DNA from: Gyromitra esculenta
Taxonomy: Eukaryota > Ascomycota > Pezizomycetes > Pezizales > Discinaceae
Assembly (NCBI GenBank): GCA_038503075.1
Contig: JBCAML010000020.1
Location: 496,001-560,000, forward strand
Reading direction: 5' to 3'
Length of the DNA: 64,000 nt
In this document: one piece after another, positions 1 to 11,180 of the stretch
Numbering within the stretch: position 1 is the stretch's first letter
How the letters are laid out: each line of letters opens with the position of its first letter
The notes under the pieces: model-generated
What the model saw: the letters and a program-made list of their open reading frames with translations, nothing else
Told to the model about the DNA's origin: nothing
Databases searched by the model: none
Made by a program: the position numbers and the translations under genes

Positions 1-471
1 GAGGGGGTTTCATTCATTGGGTGTGGCGTTTTAGTATTTCTTGGTTTGATGAGAGGGTTGGGTCTTTTTTGTTTTTTTACCTTTATTTTTACTTCCCTGG
101 CTGGTTAGTACATGGTTGGCCTTTTCTTGCGTGTGTATGTGTGTGCAGCGGGTGAGGATGGATTGATAAGAGGTTGCAAAACACCGATAGAAAGAAGGTG
201 GGGAGAGAAAATGGAGGAAATTTGGGGGAGGGGGGGTGTAGAGTAGTTCGCAGACGGACATGCATGCTAGGTGATGGGTTCTGTAAATATTAGTTTGTTG
301 GATTTGTTGAATATGAATGCATACAAAAATTTATGATAGAATTTAGAGTACAACTACTTTAGTTGAATATTGGGATCCGGAACCGATAAGAAAAGTACGT
401 GTAGCTATCCGCTGTCCTGATAGGTGGACCAGCGGGGTTAATGTGGGAACGAAGGGGTTGTACCACCTTGA
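1..471. other. Window start, no gene recognised
   Basis: AT-rich flank with T-runs and a short GT-rich stretch. The open frames here are short, low in complexity and without a recognisable motif. The right part grades into the CIA2 promoter. Confidence 0.5.
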
Positions 472-512
472 CCAATCACAAAGCTGGTGTACGTCTGTCG
501 GGTTTAGCCAAT
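472..512 (+). promoter_or_regulatory. Pair of CCAAT boxes upstream of CIA2
   Basis: Two CCAAT pentamers are visible at 472-476 (in ACCAATCAC) and 508-512 (in GCCAATAG), about 210-250 bp before the CIA2 start codon. CCAAT is the binding site of the fungal HAP/CBC complex, which is known to control many iron-related genes, so a role in CIA2 expression is plausible. That role is inference from position and motif only. Confidence 0.4.
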
Positions 513-723
513 AGCGGTCTGCTGGACGCCTCATCAGGCTGTCACTGCTCTCTCTTAATTTGACGGCTAAATAGCGTCTTCCCCCTTCCGGCCTCCGCGT
601 GATATTCCATGACCCCCCTTCGTTCCAACTGCTACCACGTGTGCCAAGATATGTATAGCAACCTCAACCCCACCAACCTCAAACCCACTTCCACGCGTCC
701 CTTACTTCCCACCTAACAACGCA

Positions 724-1375
724 ATGGAAACCCAGAACGCAAACCCTACGATCCTCAGTATCTCAGACCTCCCGAGCCGGCAGCAGGAGAAGAAGAAATC
801 CTCGCCGTCGATATTATTCGCTGGGCTTACCCCCGCATACGCCAAAGATCCGTTCGCCACCGAGTCCAGCGAGTTCTCGGGGGACGAGAGTGAGGATGAC
901 TCGATTGTTGAGAAAATCGATGAGCAGGAGATCTACGGTACCCTCCCCCCCCCTTCCCCTTACCTTCTCCCCCCCCAACAGAAGATTTAGTACCCCTCCT
1001 GACACATCGACAGACTTAATTGCTACCATCTCGGACCCAGAACATCCACTCACGCTCGGCGAACTCGCGGTGGTCAATCTCCCGCACATACAAGTCACGG
1101 ATGACCCCACGGCTCTTACATCCCGGGTTCTGGTCGAGCTGACGCCGACGATTAATCATTGTTCACTTGCTACGGTGATTGGGTTGGGAGTAAGGGTGAG
1201 ACTCGAACAGGCGCTGCCACCACGGTTTAGGCTGGATGTGAGGATTAGAGAGGGGACGCATAGTACGGGGGATCAGGTTAATAAGCAGTTGAACGATAAG
1301 GAGAGGGTTGCGAGTGCGTTGGAGAATGAGACGTTGATGGGGGTGGTGAGGAAGATGTTGGAGAGTTGTAGATGA
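724..1375 (+). CDS. CIA2: Cytosolic iron-sulfur assembly component 2 (MIP18/FAM96 family)
   Basis: CIA2 belongs to the cytosolic Fe-S targeting complex that hands clusters to nuclear and cytosolic apoproteins such as DNA polymerases and helicases. Two exons are supported: 724-937 and 1014-1375, with an intron at 938-1013 (GTACCC...CGACAG). The join restores the family block IDEQEIYD-LIATISDPEHPLTL. The product is 191 aa. Seen motifs are NANPTI near the N-terminus, an acidic stretch, SDPEHPLTL, the TPTINHCSLAT loop holding the conserved reactive Cys, GLGVRVRL, and the C-terminal VNKQLNDKERVASALEN block. Together these are diagnostic of CIA2/MIP18 (DUF59 fold). Length fits fungal homologues. 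The intron is unusually C-rich. Other AG candidates at 981, 984 and 990 are out of phase with the 937 donor. Function is from family knowledge; I am confident of the call and fairly confident of the splice. Confidence 0.93.
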
Positions 1376-1887
1376 GGTTGGGAGGGGGGGTTATTGGTTT
1401 ACGATCATTGGTGTATGGTCGTATAGTGATATGCTTTGTTCTGGTTTTGGGGATTTTCTAGGTGGATTAGGTTGAGGATATTATATTAGGTTATCTGAAA
1501 TTGGCGTTAATTTGGTGGGATAGTGAGCTTCATGGAAGGTTGGCCAGGTGATTTTATATAACGGTGGATCACTGAAGTTCTTGTTTCTAGTTTGTGTCAG
1601 TCTATACTTTACGAGACGTGGTTAAGATTTGGAATCAAGCTAACTGGCTGCTAACGCCTACATTTGTGATATGGACATACACCTATCTGAGACCTAAAGT
1701 TACTACAAAGAAAATATATGGGAATTATTCTTCCAAAACTAAACCTATCCCAAGAACCTCCCACTCCTGCTTCAACCACACTATTCTCCCAAGGAAACTA
1801 AAAAATTAAAAACCAGTTATTAGGCGCGGAGCAAGCGGTTTACTATCTGGCCTCGCCACCAGTCACCCAGCTCTTCCTTCCAGTTCT
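1376..1887. other. Intergenic, nothing recognised
   Basis: About 500 bp between the convergent 3' ends of CIA2 and the acidic Cys/His protein gene. It is AT-rich, with one short open frame (1594-1809) that has no motif. It probably holds the two 3' untranslated regions. Confidence 0.4.
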
Positions 1888-2553
1888 CTAGAAACCCGTC
1901 CGAAAACACCGTGCCGTCCATCTCACCTCTGTCTTTCTCGTCTCCGCTCTCTCAGCACTACTCCTCCTCACACCCTCCATCTCATCTCCACTTTCTTCAT
2001 TTCCATCACTCTCAGCATCACCCATCCCATCCTTATTTTCCTCTCCATTCATCTCATCTCCATCTCCATCACTTCCGCCCTCCCCTCCTTCATCTACTGA
2101 AAGCTGCCCACCACGATCCTCATTCTCCTCTCGCCCAGATCCTAAATCCATATTTTCATTCAGACAACCTTCGCCGCCCTCGCCGCCCTCATCGCCGCCA
2201 CCACCACTGCTGCTCCGCCAACGTCCAATCGCCCTGACCACACGACACAATCGGCGACTCCACCGTAGCCGCCCAAATACACCCTTAAACCGCTCGCGGC
2301 CCCGTTCATCTTTTTCCACATCATCATCATCATCATCATCATCATCACACTCTTCAGGTTCGATCCTAGAGATACTGAGGTTTTTAAAATATCTGTTGTA
2401 CTCTTCCATGCTTTCGCAGTCGGGACATTCTCTAGCGCGTAATTCTAGCACCAGCGGTGAGGCAGTCCGAACGCTGTAGCGGCTGGTGGAGGTTAGTTTT
2501 TCTTCGAGGTGGCTGTGGCCGCAGGCGAATGTTGTGAGGAGCTTTATTGGCAT
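1888..2553 (-). CDS. Acidic Cys/His-containing protein of unknown function
   Basis: I do not recognise the family. The frame codes for 221 aa without an intron. The N-terminal 50 residues hold a possible zinc-binding arrangement: a CGHSH motif near residue 11 and CPDC near residue 43. After it comes a run of nine aspartates encoded by a CAT/ATC microsatellite, then a basic segment rich in Arg and Trp, then a long Gly/Glu/Asp-rich, probably disordered tail. Such small CGH...CPxC proteins with disordered tails are common lineage-specific genes in ascomycetes, but I cannot name a function. The start is the first ATG, next to a poly-T/poly-G tract. A face-to-face CCAAT pair lies about 300 bp upstream. 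Part of the open frame could be a by-product of its biased composition, so confidence is moderate. Confidence 0.5.
   Translation of the reverse strand: MPIKLLTTFACGHSHLEEKLTSTSRYSVRTASPLVLELRARECPDCESMEEYNRYFKNLSISRIEPEECDDDDDDDDDVEKDERGRERFKGVFGRLRWSRRLCRVVRAIGRWRSSSGGGGDEGGEGGEGCLNENMDLGSGREENEDRGGQLSVDEGGEGGSDGDGDEMNGEENKDGMGDAESDGNEESGDEMEGVRRSSAERAETRKTEVRWTARCFRTGF
2319..2347. repeat. ATC trinucleotide microsatellite inside a coding frame
   Basis: About nine tandem ATC/CAT units. On the minus strand they encode the poly-aspartate run of the 1888-2553 frame, so length changes would stay in frame. Confidence 0.85.
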
Positions 2554-2854
2554 TTTTTTTTTGGGGGGGGGGTGATGATGGAGTTTGGTGGTGATAGTTT
2601 AGGAGTTGCCTTTGGTGGTGGTAACGAAGGAGTTTACAGTTGTTTGAAGGGGGGCAGACGAGGGATGAAAGGGCTAGGGATTGTTTAAGTTGGATTATAT
2701 TTCTGTGCCGTGTTCTCGTCTGATGGTTCTTTATTTTGGGGTTTGGTGTGGAAGGTTCCGGAAGGGTGAGTGGTGGATAGAATGGTTCTATTTTTTTTGG
2801 TTCTAGTAGTGGTGGGGGCTTGCGAGTGATTGTTGGTGATTATAGACTAGCTTC

Positions 2855-2883
2855 TGATTGGCTAGCTCGTGTAGGGCCAATCA
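2855..2883. promoter_or_regulatory. Face-to-face CCAAT inverted repeat
   Basis: TGATTGGC at 2855-2862 and its exact reverse complement GCCAATCA at 2876-2883 are separated by 13 bp. Each arm contains one CCAAT box. It sits about 300 bp upstream of the minus-strand gene ending at 2553, in an otherwise uncoded region of about 790 bp (2554-3342). Confidence 0.5.
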
Positions 2884-3342
2884 CTCAGACATCTATATAG
2901 AGGCTTAATATATGGATTAGCCCTATTGCTTCGACAAACAAACCCTACATGCTGTTATAATTACCACCCAGCGTATTCCAAACCTGCTAGCTAACTGAAA
3001 TGTCATGGAAACTACTTCCCCAACAGTTCATACCACAATCTTAGCAAAAAATTTCGGGCACGCGATTTTCGGGCACCTAACAGTTTCGAGCCGTCGCAAG
3101 TGACATCATATATTATATTGAGCATAAACTAATCAAAAAAAAACCCTTTCCCGAATAGGTGGAGAAAACTCTCGGAAACCCACACGACACAAAAATTCGC
3201 TCTCATAGTAATAAATACATTAACACAGCCCAATATTGGGTAAAGGAAACTCCTTATTTATTTTTTCTTCGCATCCCTCGGGTCTTTCTGTGCTTCCAAA
3301 ATTACGTGCTGGATAGAAATCTCAAGCATCGCCTCCTAAGAG

Positions 3343-4628
3343 TCAAGCCCTCTCTTCGTCCTCAGGCTTGGCCACCTTTTTCGCGGTACCCAATCCTGCA
3401 ACACCCTGCTCTTGGTTCTCTCCCAACCACGGCTTCTTGGCTTCTCCGAGCGACGACTGGAAAGAGAAGTAGATAATGCATCCCAAGATGATCATTACGA
3501 ACGCAACAGGGTAGAGTTTCGCAATCGTATAGCCAAATACACGTACACCGATAACGACACCCCAGAAGTTGGCGGTGAGAAGGGAGATGTTGAAGAATGC
3601 GGCGGAGGCCATGCGGAGCAGGATCGGAACCACCGTATCTGTTTTACGAGTGGTAGGATTAGCAATCCGCCATCAACCCACCTAGGGGGAACTTCACTTA
3701 CAGAAGATAAACAGCGCCAGCGTATACCCAACCATATACCCACCAACCTTCCTACTCCAATTCGCGCTTCTAAAGCTCGCTCTGTCAAAGATACCCGCTT
3801 GCGTACCGTTGATGAGCATTCCCCAGAACCCAATCTGCCCAATAACCTCGTATAGCGGCTTTTTCGACACTAAAAATTCCTCCATAACGTTGCTGAAACC
3901 GTAGAAAGTCGCGCCAAGCAACATGAACAGATCGCCCCTGACCTGAGTTGGGACGCCGCCAACAGGGGAACCATTCATGTTATCGCTTGCTAAGAGGACC
4001 CCTAGACCGCCACAGCAGATCAGGATGCCCAGAATCTGCGCCCACGAGTAGCGCACGCGGAGGAAGGTGAAGGAAATGATGACGACGATGACAATGGCCC
4101 AGAAGTTAATTAGTTGCGCGGAGAGGATGGTGGTGTAGCGGTAAGCGAGGACGACAAAGTAGTTTCCTTCCACGTCGAGGAAGGAGAGGATGAAGTATCT
4201 CCACCCATCTTTATAGAGAAGCTTACACCACCCTTTGAACCCGTATTTGTAGATTGTGTAGGATGTGTATACAAGGTTGAGGAGGACGTAGTTGAAGAAT
4301 GTCTGGAAGGCTGGTATCGATGTCCCTTCGTTCCCAAGGAGGTTTGAAAAGGTGTTTGAGCTGGTAATACATAGTGCCAGTATTTGCCTGAAAAAACCAT
4401 CGTTTCTGATCAGCTCCCATTGCTTATTCATACCTCCCAAAATGCTCTACCCATAGGTATGGAAAGATCTTACCCAATCAATAGTACTAGGTAGAACCTC
4501 GGCGTCTTGAAATACGCAAATCTTCCTACTTTTTCTTCCGGGACCGCCTGTTCATCGGAGATATCTGACGGCGGGAGCTCTGATGGTTTGGCCTGGATAG
4601 ACATGTCGGGGTTGTCTTTGTGATCCAT
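3343..4628 (-). CDS. SLC35F1/F2-type multispan transporter (DUF914, drug/metabolite transporter fold)
   Basis: Members of this family are multi-span membrane proteins related to nucleotide-sugar transporters; substrates in fungi are mostly unknown. Three exons fit in phase: 4628-4474, 4387-3702 and 3638-3343, with donors GTAAGA and GTAAGT and acceptors TTCAG and AACAG. The product is 378 aa. Family hallmarks are the early helix ILALCITSSNTFSNLL, the segment FLDVEGNYFVVLAYRYTTI, then QLINFWAIVIVVIISF, QILGILICCGGLGVLL, GDLFMLLGATFYGFSNVMEE, and helices continuing to FVMIILGCIIYF. About nine to ten membrane helices are visible. The first 45 residues are hydrophilic. A longer frame starts at 4724 (32 more residues), but the Met at 4628 leads directly into the usual hydrophilic head, so I prefer it. 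No signal peptide. The substrate cannot be told from the sequence. Confidence 0.88.
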
Positions 4629-7037
4629 TGCTTTGGTGGGAGATGGGAGCTTAAGCTTAACTAGTGCGTCCGCGACAAAACTATCTTGAGGAAACGTTTC
4701 GCTAAGTTTATAACACAGGCGCAAGAGGAGTTCAATTGTCTGGCCACAGAGGACCGTCGGACGAGTGTCTCTTGCTTTTAACTACCTGCTTACAAGTTCA
4801 AAGTGCTTTTGGCAAACAAGAGGAAAGAAAGGGCAGGCGAGCACATGGAGAGGTGGCGGTTGTCTAAATACCTGCATAAATCCCCGTTCCCGGGACGAAC
4901 TATTTTCAACCCGGCGCGATAAAAAATCTGCACTCGACCCCTCATCCAGGACGTCTTAACCTCTTTGTGTGGGTTTTTGCCTCACCCCAGTATCGGCAGT
5001 ATGCATAATTGCCACCTTCCCACGTTGTATTAGGCGAATCCCGAACAGCGAACCGAGCCTGAGGTGTGCCGCATCCTCGCCATCTAGTCTGCCCGCCATA
5101 TGCAAGTCTCCAAACGTGATAACGCCACATCTTGGTATGGAGTCGCGCTTCGCATCGAATCTACGCGATACGCGTTTGTGGTCGAATCGGTAAGGCCGTT
5201 TAGTCGTGTCACAAATGTTTCGGAATCAACGGGGGTGGACATCCAAGAGTCGATGTGTCGAGAAAGTATGTGCAAATGTCACGAGCCTGATTTGTCTGAA
5301 GTTTTTTTGCCATCAGATCCGATATGCGCATGCCTTGGCTGGGATAAAGATCGGCTTTTTGAGCAAGAATCGATAGACGCTTGCTGCGCATGCGTAAGTT
5401 GTTGGTTGGATTCCGTATCAAGGGCTTTTCTCCAGAGATCTACAACTTGGGTTTTGCGTGCATGTCTTGGTGCAGTTGTTGTACGGTGAAGCTAGGGGAT
5501 TGCTTCGATTGGATTGGAAAAGTTGACAGTGTCTGCTGAAGTAAAACATGCTAGTTGAGGGTTGCAGAAAGAAAGAGGGACATGGTGATGGAGAGAGAGT
5601 AGAGTGAGGGATGGCGATGGCGACAGGAGCAGACAGGGAGATAAAGAGTGACAGCTGCAGAGGCGATAGACGACGATACAGATGCCAATAGTTGTTCTCG
5701 GAGGCTTGGGTAGGATATTGGATATCAGATGATACCAGGGCCTCGGTCAGCCCCATCCGAGAATGTGGTGTAAATGGTATTTAGGACTATGCTATTATTA
5801 CGAGATCGTATTCTTGCTTACTCACTTTTGGCTTTATCAACTTGGCGCCACATTGTGCTATCTGAAATTTATTCTAACCATGCTCTCGCAGCACGGAGGT
5901 TAGCCTGCCATCCCCGAGCAACTTGTAGATTACTGATCAAATCCTGGGCGTGCTTTACCCCTCTCATATGCATGCACACTAACAAATACTCCGCCTACAA
6001 AATATAAATTATCCCTCTTGGTATTTAGATCGTATGGAGACACATAAACCCCATATTTTTTTCTCCCTGGTCAATAGGACGACATACAGACTCTCTTAGT
6101 GATTAAACTGGTATAAAAACCGCAACTACGGTAAGAAACTCACCGTATGTCTTCTAATTTATACTAATTCTTAAGTTTACGAGCCACTCCAGACCTCCAA
6201 AAACAACAGTAGAGTCACTATAGATCATCTATGAAACGAGCGAACGCTAGTCGACGGCAACCAGAACTCCAAAGGCCCCACATCACCAAAATGGGTATCT
6301 GCGTTGGGCTGCGCGTAGAGCTCTGGACGCACTGGACGCACTGACCTTAATCCTACTTCTGGACATACGAGAGAACGGATCCGCGCCTGGTAGTTCCTAC
6401 ATATAGTCTCTTCCAGATGTGCTGGGCGTACTATTAGGGGGGGGCAAAGAAACAAAGCAGTGGGCATACGGGCACAGTTGGGCGTACCAACGCACTGGGC
6501 CCATACAGACGTATCAATGTACCATACCAGCAATATACTAGACGTATGGACGCAGCTAGACGCATATAACACACTAGATTTGGGGGATGCGTCTGGACCC
6601 GCCCCGGTTTTTTGTGATGTTGGTCGCTGTGTTGCTGGTCGTCATGCCAGTATTTAGAGTATTTAACCTTGCCCTAGGTATCGAGATGAGGAATATCTAT
6701 AAATATTATGGGTAGTCTACCAGGTATGCAGACATGCAATCACTTGGTGTGTTAAGAGCTTAACCCCCTCCACTCCCCAATCTTTATTTTGATTATCTCC
6801 TAGGAATACTAAGCTATTTAGTACTAAACGACTCCTTGTTCGTTTATCGTTCATCGTTTATTAATGATGGTCAAAAACATGACGAATTTAAATGACCTGG
6901 TCATATATTTCTTGCCCCTTCCTTAATTATAATCATCCAGATATTCGTCTTAGACAGAATTTGACCGAACACCCGACGCATGCATAAGATGAAATATATT
7001 GATCTATTTTCCACATAATTAGCTAATACACCAGAAA
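4629..7037. other. Intergenic, no supported gene
   Basis: About 2.4 kb. Open frames up to 129 codons occur on both strands at 4940-5760, but none shows a domain, a codon pattern or splice partners I can defend. AT content rises after 5770. The stretch 6290-6580 repeats short CTGGACGCA / TAGACGTAT / TGGGCGTAC words. Confidence 0.5.
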
Positions 7038-9333
7038 TTAGTGAAATATGGTTGCACATGTAGGATAAGGGACGGATCTTACAGTTACTTCAAAAAACCG
7101 CAACCTTTGAAAGAATTCCACTATAATGTCTATAATATCTCGCGCAAAGAATAAAGGTGGAACTATAACAGTAACCGATATCTTTGCCGTAATTGGAGAA
7201 GGATTTGTCCAAACCACTGCTATCACCACCACTGACAATACTGCCCAGATGATCTCGAGCAAGTACCAATCAATAAACCAAATCAAGAACCGTAGATTGG
7301 GCACAGATTCTTCGGGGTGTAACCTGCTAATTCGCAAGTTCCTCTCTGTGAATCCTGGAACTCTGATTAACGGGAAGTCTATACGCTTATTATTCTCAGT
7401 CCTTGTATTGAGCCGCCTATAACGCACACGATGGACAGCGTATCGGAACGCGTATGCTCCAAGAACTAGAAGCCCAGAGACTAGAGGCCACATATATGGT
7501 CTATCGTTTTCACTCCAGACCTAAAGTAGATAGATTAGCTATAGTTTTTGATGGAAGGTTGTGAAAAGGCCCGGAGAGTTTACTTGGATTTGCATGCCGA
7601 ATACCGAAGTTGCAAAGCTCAAGGGAATGAAGAAAAAGGCCAATTCAGTGAGTCTAGATATGCTTTCTGCCTCAGAAATAACTTTTTTGCTTTCTAGGAT
7701 GGACATTGTCGACACGAAAGCACTAGAAATCACTTCGATGCGATCTTTCAAGCTTTCGATGCGATCTAAGAGATATTGGGGCTCGTTCTTCAATCCACCA
7801 AGTATTTCTTCATCTAGTGCTCTTCCGTCGAATGCTTTTTCGCAGATAGTCTTCATCGCCACTTGAATATCTTCACTGCCTTCGAGGAGTACCTTCCTCA
7901 AATTTCTGTATATCTCTACCAGTTCCAAGTGGCTTTCGATTTTATCACTTTTCATCAAATATGAATCGGTTTTATCGAGAAAACTCTTGGCCGCTTGAAG
8001 AGTATCCCACCAGTCGTAGATTATCCGGTATAGGGTCGGATGGAAAAAGCTTCGAATATCCTTTGCATCCATAGAATTACCGCGAGTGCAGTCTTCATTC
8101 CCATTTCCATCCATCACACTAACAAGGTGAGCGACAAACCAGTTCCGGGTACTTCGATCCGAATTTAAGGGTTCGTTCTTCGGCTGGGGGGAACGGGTAA
8201 ACTCTCCAAACGACAAAGCTCTATTCACTGTCGAACGATCATGCGCAGAAACAACATACTTGTCGTGGAATGAGTGGTTGTGTAGGCTATCTGGATGATC
8301 GAATAGGAATATGCCTTTAAAGTAGAGAAACATTAGGTACCCCTCAGTAAATCACCGCTAACCAGACTCTCCAAAAACAAAAACAAAAAACACATACTAG
8401 TTAGACAGCGAACATCAGTTTTAGTGAGAAAACTCATCCGTTCATTTACTATACTAAGGTCGGTTATTAAATATGGCTCGTGGGCCGCATGCTTAATTTG
8501 TGGATTAACCAACATGCGTGATCGGAATATATTGGCGCAGTCGGCACGTCTCAAGTACGGATTCGGAGAGATTTGCCTCTTCCACGACTAAGAAAAGTGG
8601 TCCGTAAGCTTCATACAACAGGTCGCCCTCCCTAAACACCCCTCGCCGTTGACCTGGGTGCCAAGATGCTCAGAAAGAGCTTAGGGTTGAGGTCGAATGG
8701 AGATTCCAAAACTTCAACTGTAGCTGGTGACAAATCCTAAACGAGGACTAGCCACACGATAATATCTGGGGGTTTTGACTCCCCCAAAAACCGTTTAAGA
8801 GTAGAGGCCGGCTGAATAAGACCTTCTATATCCTCGATCGACAGACTTTCGGGGGATGCCGACTTAAGGTATCTAAATATTGGCTTGGTTTTACCAAAGC
8901 ACTTGGGTGCCAAGCAGGTTCCATCTTCCCTAATATCGAGGACTATGCCATCTACCTTATCCCTTTTCATACACAAAGTGAATCCAAGATCTAGGATCTA
9001 CACCGCCTCAATTTGGCCACCAGTTAGTCCTGATTAACAAAAGGCTAATCGCCAGTGCACTCACCGGCGAGCTCCTTGCAGCATATCTAACATATTCGAA
9101 GTAGGGTCCCAGCTTTAGGAGTTTTCATCATGTTCGTCACTTGCAGCACTATTAGAGGGAGGTCCCGTGGTCGTTTGTTGAGTGTTGGCTACACTAGGAT
9201 TCTCTAAAGCTACTATCTCAACTGGCGGCGTTGGGGCCGCTGTAGTCTGACGAACTGAGCTAATAGACCTCCTCGAGGATTGTGATTGATTCCGCGATAC
9301 TACCGGGGGCGGCAACTCGGGGCTACTCATCAT
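7038..9333 (-). pseudogene. CorA-like membrane transporter gene, decayed
   Basis: The 3' end codes for a CorA-like membrane domain: a helical coiled region, then LTELAFFFIPLSFATSVFGMQI (GMQ in place of the CorA GMN signature), a 63-nt intron at 7521-7583, and a second helix beginning at YMWPLVSGLLVLGAY. A further C-terminal hydrophobic pair follows. Upstream (8976-8640) lies the fungal CorA N-terminal pattern: LVLV, a TAG stop, then DLSPATVEVL and ESPFDLNPKLF. The stop sits where relatives carry Gln (CAG). Shortly downstream the frame shifts by one base near 8645, and the continuation DLLYEAYGPLFLVVEEANL is in another frame. Further up, a Ser/Pro-rich N-terminal frame (9333-9115) ends in TAA, again a possible CAA change, followed by coding-like sequence and a GTGAGT donor at about 9065. 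CorA proteins move divalent cations. The reading frame here looks broken, so I call it a pseudogene; exon borders at 8300-8560 are unresolved. Confidence 0.6.
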
Positions 9334-9907
9334 GGAGATTTGAGACGCAGCACCGCCACTAACTCGCCAGCTGTAGAGGAGGGGGTTGTATAGCCGTAAA
9401 CTAGAAGACCTAAAGACGGTAAACCGGAGAAGGAGGGGTTACAGTTTTTTGGTGAAATGCCTTTCAACCACGAGTATTTAAGTGGTACCAGGTGTACCAC
9501 TGTTTGTGAGATACGAATTCAACCAACAGAATTTTGGGATTGAACTCCTTGTCTTGCCAAGCATACCAAATCCACTGAGACATAGGGAGAATAACACTTG
9601 CCATGGGCTCACCCTACTCTCGTGCCCAGCTTGATGGGCATGTAGCACCGCGTCCAACTTTTCGGTTGTTGTTTCTGACAACTACAGATGGTAGAGATGT
9701 ACTTTCTAGATCTCATATTTTTAATAAAATTAAATGAACCAAGCGCTCCAACTATATCAAGCAAATTTTTTAAGCAAAATAATCATTGATCCAAGGTACT
9801 AGCACGTGTCAGAAGCGCGTCTTGGCTGTGGCCCGTGCATGTCACGCGACAAGCTTTGTTTACGTCCATCTTCCCCCTCCACGACCAAAATCCCCCACTA
9901 CAGCTCA
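9334..9907. other. Intergenic and CHL4 upstream region
   Basis: Contains a 67-codon minus-strand frame (9478-9681) with no recognisable feature, then the promoter and leader of CHL4, including a CACGTG palindrome near 9804. Nothing else recognised. Confidence 0.4.
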
Positions 9908-11180
9908 ATGGCTCCCCCGAAACGTAAATCCCTCTCTGGTTCTGTCGCGGCACTCTCCAACACCCTTATTATCCCACATTCGCCTGCTCTTCGCCGCCTA
10001 ATATCGCGACTCTCCAAGGACTCGCTCCTTGAACTGGTGTTAGCCTGGCTGGATGCCACAAAAGTGCAACTCTACAGGCCAGACCTAACAAATGACAACG
10101 AGGAAGAGGAAGAGGAATTCACCCTCGACTCCATCCGTGAGGAATACGTAACATACAAAACCTCCCGGGGTGTGAAAGTAAAAGACATAACCGAACGCAT
10201 AATCTCCCGAGAATGGCGCTCAGGGCTATCCCTCCTCCAAATCGCTGAACTGGACTACCGCTGTATTTCCCCCTCTTCCTCATATATGCAAACCCAGCTA
10301 ACATCATCTGGACCTACTCGACCATCCCACAACACACAAATGGACTGCAGCAACCCTTCACCCACTCAACAACTCCACCACGCCTCCAACCCCACGCTTC
10401 CACGCTCACTCCTTCATCCATACCCTCCAGACCCTCCTACGGCCCATGATCACAGCCCACTACTTCATCACCCGCCACCCCACTCTTGCGCTAACACTAC
10501 TCCGGCTACAGCTCCATGCACCTTCAGCTCCGCTTGAGCTACCCCCGGCAAAGCGTACTTTCTTTGTTGTATTCCCCACTGACGCCCCGGGGTATCTATA
10601 CCATAATATTGCCGCCTCGCCCGATAATCTGCGCGATGTTGTGCGTGCTTCGATTGCGGCAGCTGTGTCGCGCCCACATGCGAGGTTTGAGCTACGGCCG
10701 AGTAACCTGAGTGCGAAGACGCTGGAGGCAATGGTATATTTCCGTGGATGTGGGGGCGGTGGAGGTGGGATGGTGGGGGCGTGGAGTGTATATACTGATG
10801 GAGTGGAACCGGGGCCGTTGGAGATAGGGAAAAGGGAGGTTGAGATAGAGACGGGTGTGGTGGAGGGGCGGGAGGAGAAGAGGAGACGGATTGCAGAGGG
10901 GAGATTTGGGAGTGTGAAAGAGGGCGATGGACATGGGATGGAGAGCGTGGAGTTTAAGATTGAGAATGTGTTTCCGGAGGGAGTGGAGATGGATGAGGAT
11001 GAATTTAGGCCATCGGTTACAATCCGATTAGACGGAACGCATGTGTTTGCTGGGGTTAGGGCTATGGTGGAGAGTGGTGTGGGTTTTGATGGCCTACAGA
11101 TGCCAGGGTGGATTACGGGTGAGGGTGGGGTGAGTGTAGGGACTATTAGGGATGGGAAATTGCTGAAGAGAAGGTGGTAG
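9908..11180 (+). CDS. CHL4: Kinetochore protein Chl4/Mis15 (CENP-N family)
   Basis: CENP-N/Chl4 proteins are part of the constitutive centromere-associated network and bind centromeric nucleosomes and Iml3/CENP-L. The first exon starts at the ATG at 9908 and carries the N-terminal family pattern LRRLISRLSKDSLLELVLAWL, an acidic insertion, then EWRSGLSLLQIAELDYR. The second exon runs in another frame to 11180: a helical region PMITAHYFITRHP, then FFVVFPTDAPGYLYHNI, the segment after it up to LSAKTLEAMVYF, a basic stretch, and a C-terminal strand block SVTIRLDGTHVFAGVRAM. The join is uncertain. A canonical GT-AG intron 10263-10350 (88 nt, CTAAC at 10298) keeps the frame, but it removes LLDHPTTHKWTA (10314-10349), which itself resembles a family motif. 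If that motif is coding, no AG acceptor fits. The family call is from recalled motifs and is fairly sure; the exon border is not. Confidence 0.65.
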
